DNA of 64,000 nt from Streptomyces luteogriseus (GTDB lineage: Bacteria > Actinomycetota > Actinomycetes > Streptomycetales > Streptomycetaceae), in the NCBI RefSeq assembly GCF_014205055.1, contig NZ_JACHMS010000001.1, positions 434,001-498,000 of the forward strand, written 5' to 3'. This document shows positions 33,384 to 41,442 of this stretch, in pieces (positions within the stretch are counted from its first letter, which is position 1; every line of letters begins with the position of its first letter). A program made the position numbers and the translations under genes. Below the pieces are notes generated by a model. The model was not told where the DNA came from. It worked only from the letters and a program-made list of their open reading frames with translations, and made no database searches.

Positions 33384-33671
33384 ATGACCGTCACGGGAGA
33401 ACTGGACGCGGAGTTCACCGCCGTCCTGCGAAAAAGCCCCGCCGAGGGTGGCTGGACCTATCTGGTCTGGCCCCGGTCCGTCGAGTTCTTCGGCACCCGC
33501 GGCCTGGTGAAGGTCCGCGGGACGATCGACGGCCGCCCGTTCCGCAGTTCCTTCATGGCCCTGGGGGACGGCACGCACAAGCTGCCCGTGAAGGCGGACG
33601 TCCGCAAGGCGATCGGCAAGGAGGAGGGCGACACGGTGACCGTACGCCTCGAGGAGCGGATCGGCTCGTGA
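33384..33671 (+). CDS. DUF1905-domain protein
   Basis: The protein has 95 residues, with CGGAGGG ahead of the ATG. The small beta-barrel pattern is clear: [68 protein letters not shown]1905 proteins are compact and of unknown function, often linked to YdeI-like domains. Confidence 0.88.
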   Translation: MTVTGELDAEFTAVLRKSPAEGGWTYLVWPRSVEFFGTRGLVKVRGTIDGRPFRSSFMALGDGTHKLPVKADVRKAIGKEEGDTVTVRLEERIGS

Positions 33672-33681
33672 GCCGATCCGC
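33656..33681. terminator. Perfect 12-bp hairpin at the end of the DUF1905 gene
   Basis: GCGGATCGGCTC and GAGCCGATCCGC flank GT, and the hairpin overlaps the stop codon. It is followed by the convergent aldo/keto reductase gene, so it can serve both directions. Confidence 0.7.
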
Positions 33682-33743
33682 TCGCGGCCCGGGTACCCGG
33701 AGGCGGCCGTCCCGGGGTGGGCAGACCCGGGCGGGCGGACCCG

Positions 33744-34736
33744 CTACTGCTTGACGATGGCGTCGATGCGGGCCAGCTCGTCCGCGTCGAAGTCCAGGTT
33801 GCGGATGGCGCCGACGCTGTCCTCGATCTGCCGCGCGCTGCTCGCGCCGACCAGCGCGGAGGTGACGCGGCCGCCGCGCAGCACCCAGGCCAGCGCCATC
33901 TGGGCGAGGGTCTGACCGCGGGACTTCGCGATGTCGTTCAGGTCGCGCAGCCGGCCCACGAGGTCCCCGGTGAGCGCGTCGGAGTTCAGGAAGGGGCTGT
34001 CGCTCGCGGCCCGGGAGCCCTCGGGGATGCCGTCGAGGTAGCGGGCCGAGAGCACGCCCTGCTCCAGCGGCGAGAAGACGATGGAGCCGACCTGGAGCTC
34101 GTCGAGGGCGTCGAGCAGGCCCTCGTCCTCGGGGCGGCGGTCCAGCATCGAGTAGCGCGGCTGGTGGATGAGGAGCGGGGTGCCCAGCTCGCCCAGGATG
34201 CGGGCGGCCTCGCGGGTCTGCTCCGCCGAGTAGTTCGAGACGCCGACGTAGAGCGCCTTGCCCTGCTGCACCGCCGAGTGCAGGGCGCCCATCGTCTCCT
34301 CGAGCGGGGTGTCCGGGTCGGGGCGGTGCGAGTAGAAGATGTCGACGTAGTCCAGGCCCATCCGCTTCAGGCTCTGGTCCAGCGAGGACAGCACGTACTT
34401 GCGGGAACCCCACTCGCCGTACGGGCCCGGCCACATCAGGTAGCCGGCCTTGGTGGAGATCACCAGCTCGTCGCGGTACGGCGCGAAGTCCGCCTTCAGG
34501 AACTCGCCCAGCGCGGACTCGGCGGCGCCGGGCGGCGGGCCGTAGTTGTTGGCCAGGTCGAAGTGGGTGACACCGAGGTCGAAGGCGCGCCGCAGGATGG
34601 CGCGCTGCGTCTCGACGGGCCGGTCCGGGCCGAAGTTGTGCCACAGACCGAGCGAGAGCGCGGGGAGCTTCAGGCCGCTGCGTCCGGTGCGCCGGTAGGG
34701 CATGTCCGCGTAGCGGTCGGGGTGTGCGGTGTACAA
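33744..34736 (-). CDS. Aldo/keto reductase of the L-glyceraldehyde-3-phosphate reductase (YghZ) type
   Basis: The protein has 330 residues from a TTG with GGAG upstream. The N-terminal block DRYADMPYRRTGRSGLKLPALSLGLWHNFG, HFDLANNYGPPPGAAE and the catalytic Lys in STKAGYLMWPGPYG are those of the YghZ branch. DYVDIFYSHRPDP carries the His. It reduces aldehydes with NADPH. It is divergent from a LysR gene across 117 bp, so LysR control is likely. Confidence 0.88.
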   Translation of the reverse strand: MYTAHPDRYADMPYRRTGRSGLKLPALSLGLWHNFGPDRPVETQRAILRRAFDLGVTHFDLANNYGPPPGAAESALGEFLKADFAPYRDELVISTKAGYLMWPGPYGEWGSRKYVLSSLDQSLKRMGLDYVDIFYSHRPDPDTPLEETMGALHSAVQQGKALYVGVSNYSAEQTREAARILGELGTPLLIHQPRYSMLDRRPEDEGLLDALDELQVGSIVFSPLEQGVLSARYLDGIPEGSRAASDSPFLNSDALTGDLVGRLRDLNDIAKSRGQTLAQMALAWVLRGGRVTSALVGASSARQIEDSVGAIRNLDFDADELARIDAIVKQ

Positions 34737-34839
34737 CGCGACTCCAGAGGGGTTGGCACGGTCGGGAGGAAACCGCTGTCCACTCTGGCGTGACCTGCGC
34801 CCATGCGTCCAACAGAAGAATCCGATGGAATTCAGCGAC

Positions 34840-34845
34840 TACGCT
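34840..34845 (+). promoter_or_regulatory. TACGCT -10 element of the lysR gene
   Basis: TACGCT lies 8 nt before the ATG at 34854, and no Shine-Dalgarno sequence is present. Leaderless transcription is likely. Confidence 0.45.
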
Positions 34846-34853
34846 TCTCAGTC

Positions 34854-35771
34854 ATGGAACTGCGCCACTTGCAGCACTTCGTCGCGGTCGCCGAGGACCA
34901 GCACTTCACCCGGGCGGCGGAACGCCTGCTGGTGTCCCAGTCGGGCCTGTCGGCCTCCATTCGGGCGCTGGAGCGGGAGCTGCAGACGCCGCTGTTCGTG
35001 CGCACGACCCGCCGGGTGACGCTGACCCCCGCCGGGCGGGCGCTGCTCGGCGAGGCGGAGCGGATCCTGGCGCAGGTCCGCTCGGCCCACGAGGCGGTGG
35101 CCGCGGTGCAGGGCGTGCTGCGCGGGATGCTCGCGCTCGGGTCCGAGCAGTGCATCGCCGGGGTGCACGTGGCGGGGCTGCTGGCCGCGTTCCGGCGGAG
35201 CCACCCGGACGTGGAGATCTGCTTGCGCCAGGCGGGCTCGGGGGCCCTGGCGGAGGACGTCGCGGCCGGGCGCCTGGATCTGGCGTTCGCCGTGCGCACC
35301 GCCCAGGAGGACACCGACCAGCTGCGGGCGGTGCCGCTGACGAGCGAGCCGATGACCGTGCTGTGCCATCCGAGTCACCGGCTCGCGTCGGCCGGCGTTG
35401 CCGTGACGCCGGAGGATCTCGGCGGTGAGGTCTTCGTCGACTTCCATCCGGACTGGGGGCCGCGGCGTACCACCGACGCGGCGTTCGCGGCGGCGGGCGT
35501 CCGCCGGAGCGTCGCCCTGGAGGTCAACGACGTGCACAGTCTCCTCGACCTCGTGGACGAGGACCTCGGCATCGCCGTCGTGCCCCGTCACTTCCGGCAC
35601 AAGCGCGCCTCGCTGACCGCCCTGCCGGTGAAGGGGGCCGGAGACGCCGTGTACGAGACGGTGGCGCTGCTGCCGCCCGAGCAGGCGACCAGTCCGGCGG
35701 CCCGGGCGCTGATGGGCCTGCTGGAAACAGGGGGTCTGGCACCACCCCAGGAGGGTGTCCACCCCTCCTGA
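34854..35771 (+). CDS. LysR-family transcriptional regulator
   Basis: The protein has 305 residues. The winged HTH is at 1-60 (MELRHLQHFVAVAEDQHFTRAAERLLVSQSGLSASIRALE in pieces typical of LysR). The effector domain runs from about 90 and includes LALGSEQCIAG and LDLAFAVRT. It probably controls the divergent aldo/keto reductase gene and itself. The inducer is unknown. Confidence 0.92.
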   Translation: MELRHLQHFVAVAEDQHFTRAAERLLVSQSGLSASIRALERELQTPLFVRTTRRVTLTPAGRALLGEAERILAQVRSAHEAVAAVQGVLRGMLALGSEQCIAGVHVAGLLAAFRRSHPDVEICLRQAGSGALAEDVAAGRLDLAFAVRTAQEDTDQLRAVPLTSEPMTVLCHPSHRLASAGVAVTPEDLGGEVFVDFHPDWGPRRTTDAAFAAAGVRRSVALEVNDVHSLLDLVDEDLGIAVVPRHFRHKRASLTALPVKGAGDAVYETVALLPPEQATSPAARALMGLLETGGLAPPQEGVHPS

Positions 35772-35838
35772 CCCGGCCCGTTCCGCACAGCAGACTCGTG
35801 ACCGTTCCCGGAGGCGACGACGGTCAGGAGTAGGCCAG

Positions 35839-37329
35839 ATGACGGATCCCACACGGCGGAGCGTGCTGCGCGGCGCGGCCGCGGTCACGGCGGCCGGCGC
35901 GCTCGTCGGCGCCGGAGCCCCTCCGGCCCTGGCGGCGCCCACCGCACCGCGCCGCTTTCCCTTCCTGGAGGGCGCGTTCGCGCCCGTCACCGAGGAGCTG
36001 ACGGCCTTCGACCTGCCGGTCACGGGCCGCGTTCCGCGTGAGCTGAACGGCCGTTATCTGCGCAACGGCCCCAACGTCCTGGGGCTGGAGGACCCGCGCG
36101 CCCACCACTGGATGCTCGGAGACGGCATGGTGCACGGGGTGCGGCTGCGTGAGGGCCGGGCGGAGTGGTACCGCAACCGCTGGGTGCGCTCCTCGCAGGT
36201 GGCGAAGAAGCTGGGCGAGCCCTACCCGGGTCCCGTGCCGCCGGACGACTTCCCGTGCAACACCCATGTGATCCCCCACCGGGGGCGGATCCTCGCGCTC
36301 CAGGAGAGCGGGCCGCTGCCGTACGAACTCGACGACGAGCTGAACACCGTCGGCACGTACGACTTCCGGGGCACACTCCAGGGCCCGCTCACCGCGCACA
36401 CCAAGTTCGACGTCCGGGCCGACGAGCTGCACGCGATCGCCTACTACCCGACCTGGGACCACGTCCGGCACTTGGTCGTCGGACCGGCGGGCGAGGTCGT
36501 GCGGACCACGAGGATCCCGGTGGCGGACGCGCCGATGATCCACGACTTCGCACTCACCGAGAACCACGTGGTGATCCTCGACATGCCGGTCACCTTCGAC
36601 CCGGCGGGCGCCGAGCGCGGCGACCTCGTGCCGTACGTCTGGAACGACCGGCATCCGGCGCGGGTCGGTGTGCTGCCACGCGAGGGCGGCCCGGTCCGCT
36701 GGTTCGAGGTCGACCCGGTCTACTACTCGCACACGCTCAACGCGTACGAGGAGGGGCCGCACATCGTCGTCGACATGACGAACTTCGACGCGCCGTTCCT
36801 CGTCGCCGGCAACGGCTCGGGCGGCCCCCACACGGCGGGCACCCCGCGGCTCGACCGCTGGACGGTCGACCTGCGGCACGGGCGGGTGCGGACCAGGACC
36901 CTCGACGACCGCCCCCAGGAGTTCCCGCGCGTGAACGAGGCGCTGGTGTCCCGCAGGCACCGGTACGGCTACTCGGCCGCGGCCGCGGAGATGTCGCGCG
37001 CCTACCAGGCGGTCGACGGCAGCCCGCCCGACGGGGCCTTCGCCAACGCGCTCATCAAGCACGACCTGCTGCGCGGCACCTCCGAGGTGCACCGGCTGGC
37101 GGCCGACGCGACGGCGAGCGAGGCGGTGTTCGTGCCGTCCGACCCGTGCGACGAGCGGGCGGCGGAGGACGACGGGTATGCGATCGCGTATGTGCACAAC
37201 CCCGACCGCGGGGCGTCGGACCTGGTGATCCTCGCGGCCCAGGACTTCAACGGGGAGCCGGTGGCCCGGATCCACCTCCCGGGCCGGGTGCCGCTGGGTT
37301 TCCACGGGAGCTGGGTTCCCGACGCGTGA
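35839..37329 (+). CDS. Secreted carotenoid-cleavage-oxygenase family protein
   Basis: The protein has 496 residues, with CAGGAG 8 nt before the ATG. A twin-arginine signal (PTRRSVLRGAAAVTAAGALVG) predicts Tat export, unusual for this family, which acts on lipophilic polyenes or stilbenes. The four iron-binding His regions are visible: TAHTKFD, MIHDFALTENH, YSHTLNAYEE and GFHGSWVP. The early strand ELNGRYLRNGPN is a family mark. The substrate could be an apocarotenoid or lignin-derived stilbene; neither is shown by context. Confidence 0.87.
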   Translation: MTDPTRRSVLRGAAAVTAAGALVGAGAPPALAAPTAPRRFPFLEGAFAPVTEELTAFDLPVTGRVPRELNGRYLRNGPNVLGLEDPRAHHWMLGDGMVHGVRLREGRAEWYRNRWVRSSQVAKKLGEPYPGPVPPDDFPCNTHVIPHRGRILALQESGPLPYELDDELNTVGTYDFRGTLQGPLTAHTKFDVRADELHAIAYYPTWDHVRHLVVGPAGEVVRTTRIPVADAPMIHDFALTENHVVILDMPVTFDPAGAERGDLVPYVWNDRHPARVGVLPREGGPVRWFEVDPVYYSHTLNAYEEGPHIVVDMTNFDAPFLVAGNGSGGPHTAGTPRLDRWTVDLRHGRVRTRTLDDRPQEFPRVNEALVSRRHRYGYSAAAAEMSRAYQAVDGSPPDGAFANALIKHDLLRGTSEVHRLAADATASEAVFVPSDPCDERAAEDDGYAIAYVHNPDRGASDLVILAAQDFNGEPVARIHLPGRVPLGFHGSWVPDA

Positions 37330-37356
37330 TCCCCGGCGATGCGCGATGGTGGACTC

Positions 37357-37872
37357 ATGCATGCGAAGGACATCCTCATCGACGGCTTCAGCCGCATCCG
37401 CGAAGAAGTCCACGCCACCGTCGAGGGGCTCGGGCCCGACGAGCTGAGCGCCCGCCCCTCCCCCGACACCAACTCGATCGCCTGGCTGGTCTGGCACCTC
37501 ACCCGCGTCCAGGACGATCACATGGCCGAGGCCTTCGGTCTGGAACAGGTGTGGCTGTCCCAGGACTGGGAGAAGCGCTTCGGTCTTGACCTGCCACGCC
37601 GTGACACGGGCTACGGCCACAGCCCCGCCAAGGTCGCCCGGGTCCGGGTCGACTCGGGCGAGCTGCTGACCGGCTACTACGACGCGGTGCACGAGCAGAG
37701 CCTGGACGCCCTGCGGGGCCTCACCGCCAAGGACCTGGAGCGGGTGGTCGACGAGCGCTGGGACCCGCCGGTCACCCTGGGCGTCCGGCTGGTCAGCGTC
37801 CTGTCCGACGATCTCCAGCACATCGGACAGGCCGCCTACCTGCGGGGGCTGCTTCAGAGCGCGGCGGCGTAA
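37357..37872 (+). CDS. DinB/DUF664-family protein
   Basis: The protein has 171 residues. A four-helix DinB fold is suggested, with metal-ligand His in [10 protein letters not shown] and [15 protein letters not shown]. DinB-like proteins in actinobacteria include mycothiol-dependent transferases. Its 3' end overlaps the convergent adenosine deaminase gene by 19 nt. Confidence 0.85.
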   Translation: MHAKDILIDGFSRIREEVHATVEGLGPDELSARPSPDTNSIAWLVWHLTRVQDDHMAEAFGLEQVWLSQDWEKRFGLDLPRRDTGYGHSPAKVARVRVDSGELLTGYYDAVHEQSLDALRGLTAKDLERVVDERWDPPVTLGVRLVSVLSDDLQHIGQAAYLRGLLQSAAA

Positions 37873-38933
37873 CCGGGCAGCACCACGTCGTGGATGAGTG
37901 CGTTCCGCTCGTCGAACGGGATGAACGCGCTCTTCAGGGCGTTGACGGTGACCGTGCGCAGATCCTCGACGGTCCAGCCCGCCTGCTCGACCAGCAGGGA
38001 CATCTCACGGGTCATGGTGGTGCCCGAGACGAGCCGGTTGTCGGTGTTGAGGGTGACGCGGAAGCCGAGGTCCTTGAGCGCGGTGATCGGGTGCTCGGCG
38101 ATCGAGGTGGCGGCGCCCGTCTGAAGGTTGGACGTCGGGCACATCTCCAGCGCGATGCGCCGGTCGCGCACCCAGCCCGCGAGCCGGCCGAGCTTGCCCG
38201 CCGCGAGGTCCGGGATGTCGTCGGTGATGCGCACGCCGTGCCCGATGCGCTGGGCGCCGCAGACCTGGAGGGCCTGGTGGATGCTGGGCAGGCCGTGCGC
38301 CTCCCCGGCGTGGATGGTGAAGGGCACGTTCTCGCGGCGCAGGTGCTCGAAGGCCGCGAGGTGGTCGGCGGGCGGGAAGCCGTCCTCTGCACCGGCGATG
38401 TCGAAGCCGACGACACCCGCGTCGCGGAACGCCACGGCCAGGTCGGCCGCCTCGCGCACCCGGTCGAACATCCGCATCCCGCACAGCAGGGTGCCGACCC
38501 GCACGGGCGTACCCGCGGCAGCGGCCTTCGCCATGCCCGCCGCGAGACCCTCCTGGACGGTCTCCACGACCTCGGCCATGGTCAGCTCGCCGTTGGTGTT
38601 CAGCTCGGGGGCGTAGCGCACCTCGCCGTACACGACACCGTCGGCGGCCAGGTCGAGGACATACTCCTCGGCCGTGCGCAGCAGGCCCTCGCGGGTCTGC
38701 ATCACGGCGAGGGTGTGCTCGAAGGTGGCTATGTAGCGCACCAGGTCACCGGAGTTGGCTGCCTCGTAGTACCAGGCGGCGAGCTCGTCCGGGTCGGTGG
38801 TGGGCAGGGTGTGGCCGACCGCCTCCGCCAGCTCCACCACGGTGGCGGGGCGCAGGCCGCCGTCGAGGTGGTCGTGCAGCACGGCCTTGGGGAGGCGGCG
38901 GATCAGGTCGGCGTCTACGCGCGTAGCAGTCAT
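37854..38933 (-). CDS. add: Adenosine deaminase
   Basis: The protein has 359 residues, with AGGAAAG 7 nt before the ATG. It converts adenosine to inosine in purine salvage. Zinc ligands and catalytic residues are visible: HDHLDGG near the N-terminus (HxH), TIHAGEAHG with the catalytic Glu, QRIGHGVRI, and LNTDNRLVS with the Asp. The length is normal. Streptomycetes often have several paralogues, so this may be one of a set. Confidence 0.93.
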   Translation of the reverse strand: MTATRVDADLIRRLPKAVLHDHLDGGLRPATVVELAEAVGHTLPTTDPDELAAWYYEAANSGDLVRYIATFEHTLAVMQTREGLLRTAEEYVLDLAADGVVYGEVRYAPELNTNGELTMAEVVETVQEGLAAGMAKAAAAGTPVRVGTLLCGMRMFDRVREAADLAVAFRDAGVVGFDIAGAEDGFPPADHLAAFEHLRRENVPFTIHAGEAHGLPSIHQALQVCGAQRIGHGVRITDDIPDLAAGKLGRLAGWVRDRRIALEMCPTSNLQTGAATSIAEHPITALKDLGFRVTLNTDNRLVSGTTMTREMSLLVEQAGWTVEDLRTVTVNALKSAFIPFDERNALIHDVVLPGYAAAL

Positions 38934-38978
38934 GGCGGGTCTTTCCTCGGGCGGGTCGTTCGAAGCGATGGGGAAGAG

Positions 38979-39371
38979 TCAGCCGGCGGGCTGGAGCAGG
39001 TCCCAGCGGTTGCCGTACAGGTCCTGGAAGACGGCGACGGTGCCGTACGGCTCGTGCCGCGGCTCCTCCAGGAAGGTCACGCGCGCGGCGGTCATACGGG
39101 CGTGGTCGCGCGCGAAGTCGTCGGTGTGCAGGAAGAACCCGACGCGTCCGCCCGTCTGGTCCCCGACCCGGGCGGCCTGGGCGTCCCCCTTGGCGCGGGC
39201 CAGCAGCAGCCCGGTGGCGGCTCCCGGCGTGCCGGGTTCGACGACGACCCAGCGGGATCCGTCGGGCCGGGGCGCGTCCTCGGTGAGCCGGAACCCGAGG
39301 GCGTCGGTGTAGAAGCGGATCGCCTCGTCGTAGTCGTCGACGACGAGGGTGACCAGGGCGATACGTCTCAT
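38979..39371 (-). CDS. Single-domain VOC (glyoxalase/bleomycin-resistance-like) protein
   Basis: The protein has 130 residues, with GAGAGG 5 nt upstream of the ATG. LVTLVVDDYDEAIRFYTDALGFRL, then VGFFLHTDDFARDHARM and VFQDLYGNRWDLLQPA are typical. The gene follows a possible control region shared with the divergent tautomerase gene. Function unknown. Confidence 0.87.
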   Translation of the reverse strand: MRRIALVTLVVDDYDEAIRFYTDALGFRLTEDAPRPDGSRWVVVEPGTPGAATGLLLARAKGDAQAARVGDQTGGRVGFFLHTDDFARDHARMTAARVTFLEEPRHEPYGTVAVFQDLYGNRWDLLQPAG

Positions 39372-39509
39372 CGGAGCCTCTCGGAGCGGGTGGTTGACCG
39401 GAGAGGTTATACGTAAAACTCCGGGGATGCCAACTACTTGGCCGCCTTCCGGGATCGCGACTGTAACTACTAGTATGTACACTCGCGATCATCGACTTCC
39501 GGAGACCCC
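39372..39509. promoter_or_regulatory. AT-rich divergent control region
   Basis: This 138-bp gap between the VOC and tautomerase genes is unusually AT-rich. It includes GTTATACGTAAAACT and GTAACTACTAGTATGTACAC. Divergent promoters and a repressor site are likely, but no regulator gene is adjacent. Confidence 0.45.
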
Positions 39510-39902
39510 ATGCCCTTCGTCCGCATCGACACGCTCCGGGCCGGTCCCGAGCGCCTCGCCGCACTCGGCCGGGCCGTGCACGACGCCCTGACGGAGACCA
39601 TCGGCATTCCGCCCGACGACCGGTTCCAGGTGCTGACGGACCACGACGGCACGAGCGGCACCCTGTGCCACGACGATTACCTCGGCGTGCACCGCGACGA
39701 CGGCATCGCGTACGTCGCGATCACACTGCGGTCCGGCCGCACGCCCACGCAGAAGCAGGCGCTCCACCGAAGGATCGCCGAGCTGGCCCACGCGTACGCG
39801 GGCACGGAGCCGCGGAACGTGTTCGTCGTCCTGACGGAGAACGAGTCGGCGGACTGGTCACTCGGAGAGGGCGTGGCGCAGTACCTCGACCAGAGGTACT
39901 AG
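39510..39902 (+). CDS. Tautomerase (MIF/4-oxalocrotonate tautomerase family)
   Basis: The protein has 130 residues, with CCGGAG 5 nt before the ATG. Pro2, which becomes the catalytic N-terminal proline after Met removal, is followed by FVRIDTLRAGP. The two beta-alpha-beta halves are visible, the second opening YVAITLRSGRTPTQKQAL. Related streptomycete proteins are annotated as tautomerase cis-CaaD-like; substrate unknown. Confidence 0.85.
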   Translation: MPFVRIDTLRAGPERLAALGRAVHDALTETIGIPPDDRFQVLTDHDGTSGTLCHDDYLGVHRDDGIAYVAITLRSGRTPTQKQALHRRIAELAHAYAGTEPRNVFVVLTENESADWSLGEGVAQYLDQRY

Positions 39903-39952
39903 GTCGTGTCCGTGAAGTCCCCATACTCGCGCGGCGCAGGCGGGACTTCGCG

Positions 39953-39987
39953 GCCGCAGCCCTGGGCCCCGGGCCTAGGGCTGCGGC
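39953..39987. terminator. Strong hairpin after the tautomerase gene
   Basis: GCCGCAGCCCTGGGCC and GGCCTAGGGCTGCGGC form a 16-bp stem (one G-U pair) with a 3-nt loop. Its right arm shares GCGGC with a second 11-bp stem (39983-39993 / 40003-40013), so the two structures exclude each other. Confidence 0.65.
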
Positions 39988-40013
39988 CGGAGGCGCCCCG
40001 CCCCTCCGGCCGC

Positions 40014-40019
40014 TAGCGT
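40014..40019 (+). promoter_or_regulatory. TAGCGT -10 element for a leaderless transcript
   Basis: TAGCGT lies 7 nt before the ATG at 40027, with no ribosome-binding site. The 11-bp hairpin arm (40003-40013) ends directly against it. Confidence 0.5.
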
Positions 40020-40026
40020 CCCCACC

Positions 40027-40485
40027 ATGAAGATCACTGAGCCGCCCCGCACCCCCGAACAGCGCAAGGCGGACCTGCTGGGCCGGCTGGAGCGGGAGAC
40101 CGACATCTGGGTGGCGACGGCGGACGCCGAGGGAGTGCCGTGTCTGGTCCCGCTGTGGTTCGTGTGGCACGACGAGGCCGTGTGGCTGTGCACCCGGCTG
40201 ACCAATCCCACCGGCCGCAATCTGCGGGACGGCGGGCGGACGCGGCTGGCCCTCGGGGACACCCGGGACGTCGCGCTCGTCGACGGTGAGGTGCGGACGT
40301 ACCCGATGCGGGAGGTGCCGTCGTCGGCGGCCGAGGCCTTTCTCGCGAAAACCGGCTGGGATCCGCGCGAGGACCACGCGTCGTACGCGTTCTTCCAGGT
40401 GCGGCCCCGCGCGGTGCAGGTGTGGTGCGAAGTGCGGGAATTGCCCCGCAGGCATCTCATGCGGGAGGGCGTCTGGGCCGTGTAG
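40027..40485 (+). CDS. Pyridoxamine-5'-phosphate-oxidase-like split-barrel flavin/F420 protein
   Basis: The protein has 152 residues. The split-barrel pattern includes WVATADAEGVPCLVPLWFVWHDEAVWLCT, NLRDGGRTRLALGDTRDVALVDGEVR and YAFFQVRPRAVQVW. Actinobacterial members mostly bind F420 or FMN and reduce small molecules. It is not the vitamin B6 enzyme itself. It is convergent with the next aldo/keto reductase gene, 6 bp apart. Confidence 0.82.
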   Translation: MKITEPPRTPEQRKADLLGRLERETDIWVATADAEGVPCLVPLWFVWHDEAVWLCTRLTNPTGRNLRDGGRTRLALGDTRDVALVDGEVRTYPMREVPSSAAEAFLAKTGWDPREDHASYAFFQVRPRAVQVWCEVRELPRRHLMREGVWAV

Positions 40486-40491
40486 ACGCCG

Positions 40492-41400
40492 TCAGCAGGC
40501 CTTGTGGCGCGCCCTGCCGAGCCGGTCCAGTTCCTCGTCCGTGAGGCGGATCGCGCCCGCCGCCACATTCTCCGTGAGGTGGCCGGGGTTGCCGGTGCCG
40601 GGGATGGACAGGACGTGCGGGCCTTGGTGCAGGGTCCATGCGATGCGGATCTGGGCGGGACTCGCGCCATGGGCCCGGGCGACGGCACGGACATCCTCGC
40701 CGTGGGCCGTGGTGGCGCCCTGCTCGGCGGCCTCGCCCGCGACGGCGTAGAACGGCACGAAGGCGATGCCCTGTTGGCCGCAGACGCGGAGCAGCTCGTC
40801 GCTGTCGGGGTCGGGGCGGTCGAGGGCGTACCGGTTCTGGACGCAGACGACGGGGGCGATGGCCTGGGCCTCGGCGAGATGCCGGGGGGTGACGTTGGAG
40901 ATGCCGACGTGGCGGATCAGGCCTGCCTCGCGCAGCTCCACGAGGGCGCCGAAGTGCTCGGCGATGGAGTCGCATTTCGGCATCCGGCGCAGGTTGACCA
41001 CGTCCAGGTGGTCCCGGCCGAGCTGGCGCAGGTTCTCCTCGACGTGGCCGCGCAGGTCCTCGGGGCGGGCCGAGGGGCCCCACTCCCCGTCGTGGGCACG
41101 GTACGGGCCCACCTTGGTGACGATGACCAGGTCGTCGGGGTAGGGCGCGAGGGCGCTGTTGATGAGCTCGTTGGCGGAGCGCAGCGACGAGAAGTAGAAG
41201 GCTGCCGTGTCGATGTGGTTGACGCCGAGGTCGATCGCCTTGCGCAGGACGGCGATCGACCGGTCGCGGTCGCTCGGTGTGCCGTGGTGGAAGGCGGCGC
41301 TGCCCGTCAGCCGCATCGCGCCGAAGCCGAGGCGGTGGACGGGCAGGTCGCCGAGTTTCCAGGTGCCGGCGGCGTCCGCGGTGATCGTCTGTGAGCTCAT
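40492..41400 (-). CDS. Aldo/keto reductase
   Basis: The protein has 302 residues from the ATG at 41400. HRLGFGAMRLTG, HIDTAAFYFSS (Asp and the Tyr position), VTKVGPYR (Lys), and SIPGTGNPGHLTENV (cofactor site) place it in the AKR superfamily. VVNLRRMPK stands where HLVxLH is usual, so the catalytic His is replaced by Arg in this motif. It resembles the PdxI/YajO-type small reductases; substrate unknown. Confidence 0.87.
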   Translation of the reverse strand: MSSQTITADAAGTWKLGDLPVHRLGFGAMRLTGSAAFHHGTPSDRDRSIAVLRKAIDLGVNHIDTAAFYFSSLRSANELINSALAPYPDDLVIVTKVGPYRAHDGEWGPSARPEDLRGHVEENLRQLGRDHLDVVNLRRMPKCDSIAEHFGALVELREAGLIRHVGISNVTPRHLAEAQAIAPVVCVQNRYALDRPDPDSDELLRVCGQQGIAFVPFYAVAGEAAEQGATTAHGEDVRAVARAHGASPAQIRIAWTLHQGPHVLSIPGTGNPGHLTENVAAGAIRLTDEELDRLGRARHKAC

Positions 41401-41442
41401 CGGCGGAGTCTCACACACGGCACGCGGGGCGGCGAAGCCGGT

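Noticed and set aside
40492..41400. Linking the three aldo/keto reductases and nearby oxidases into one catabolic pathway
   Set aside because: They are separate transcription units tens of kb apart, with different promoters and no shared operator visible.
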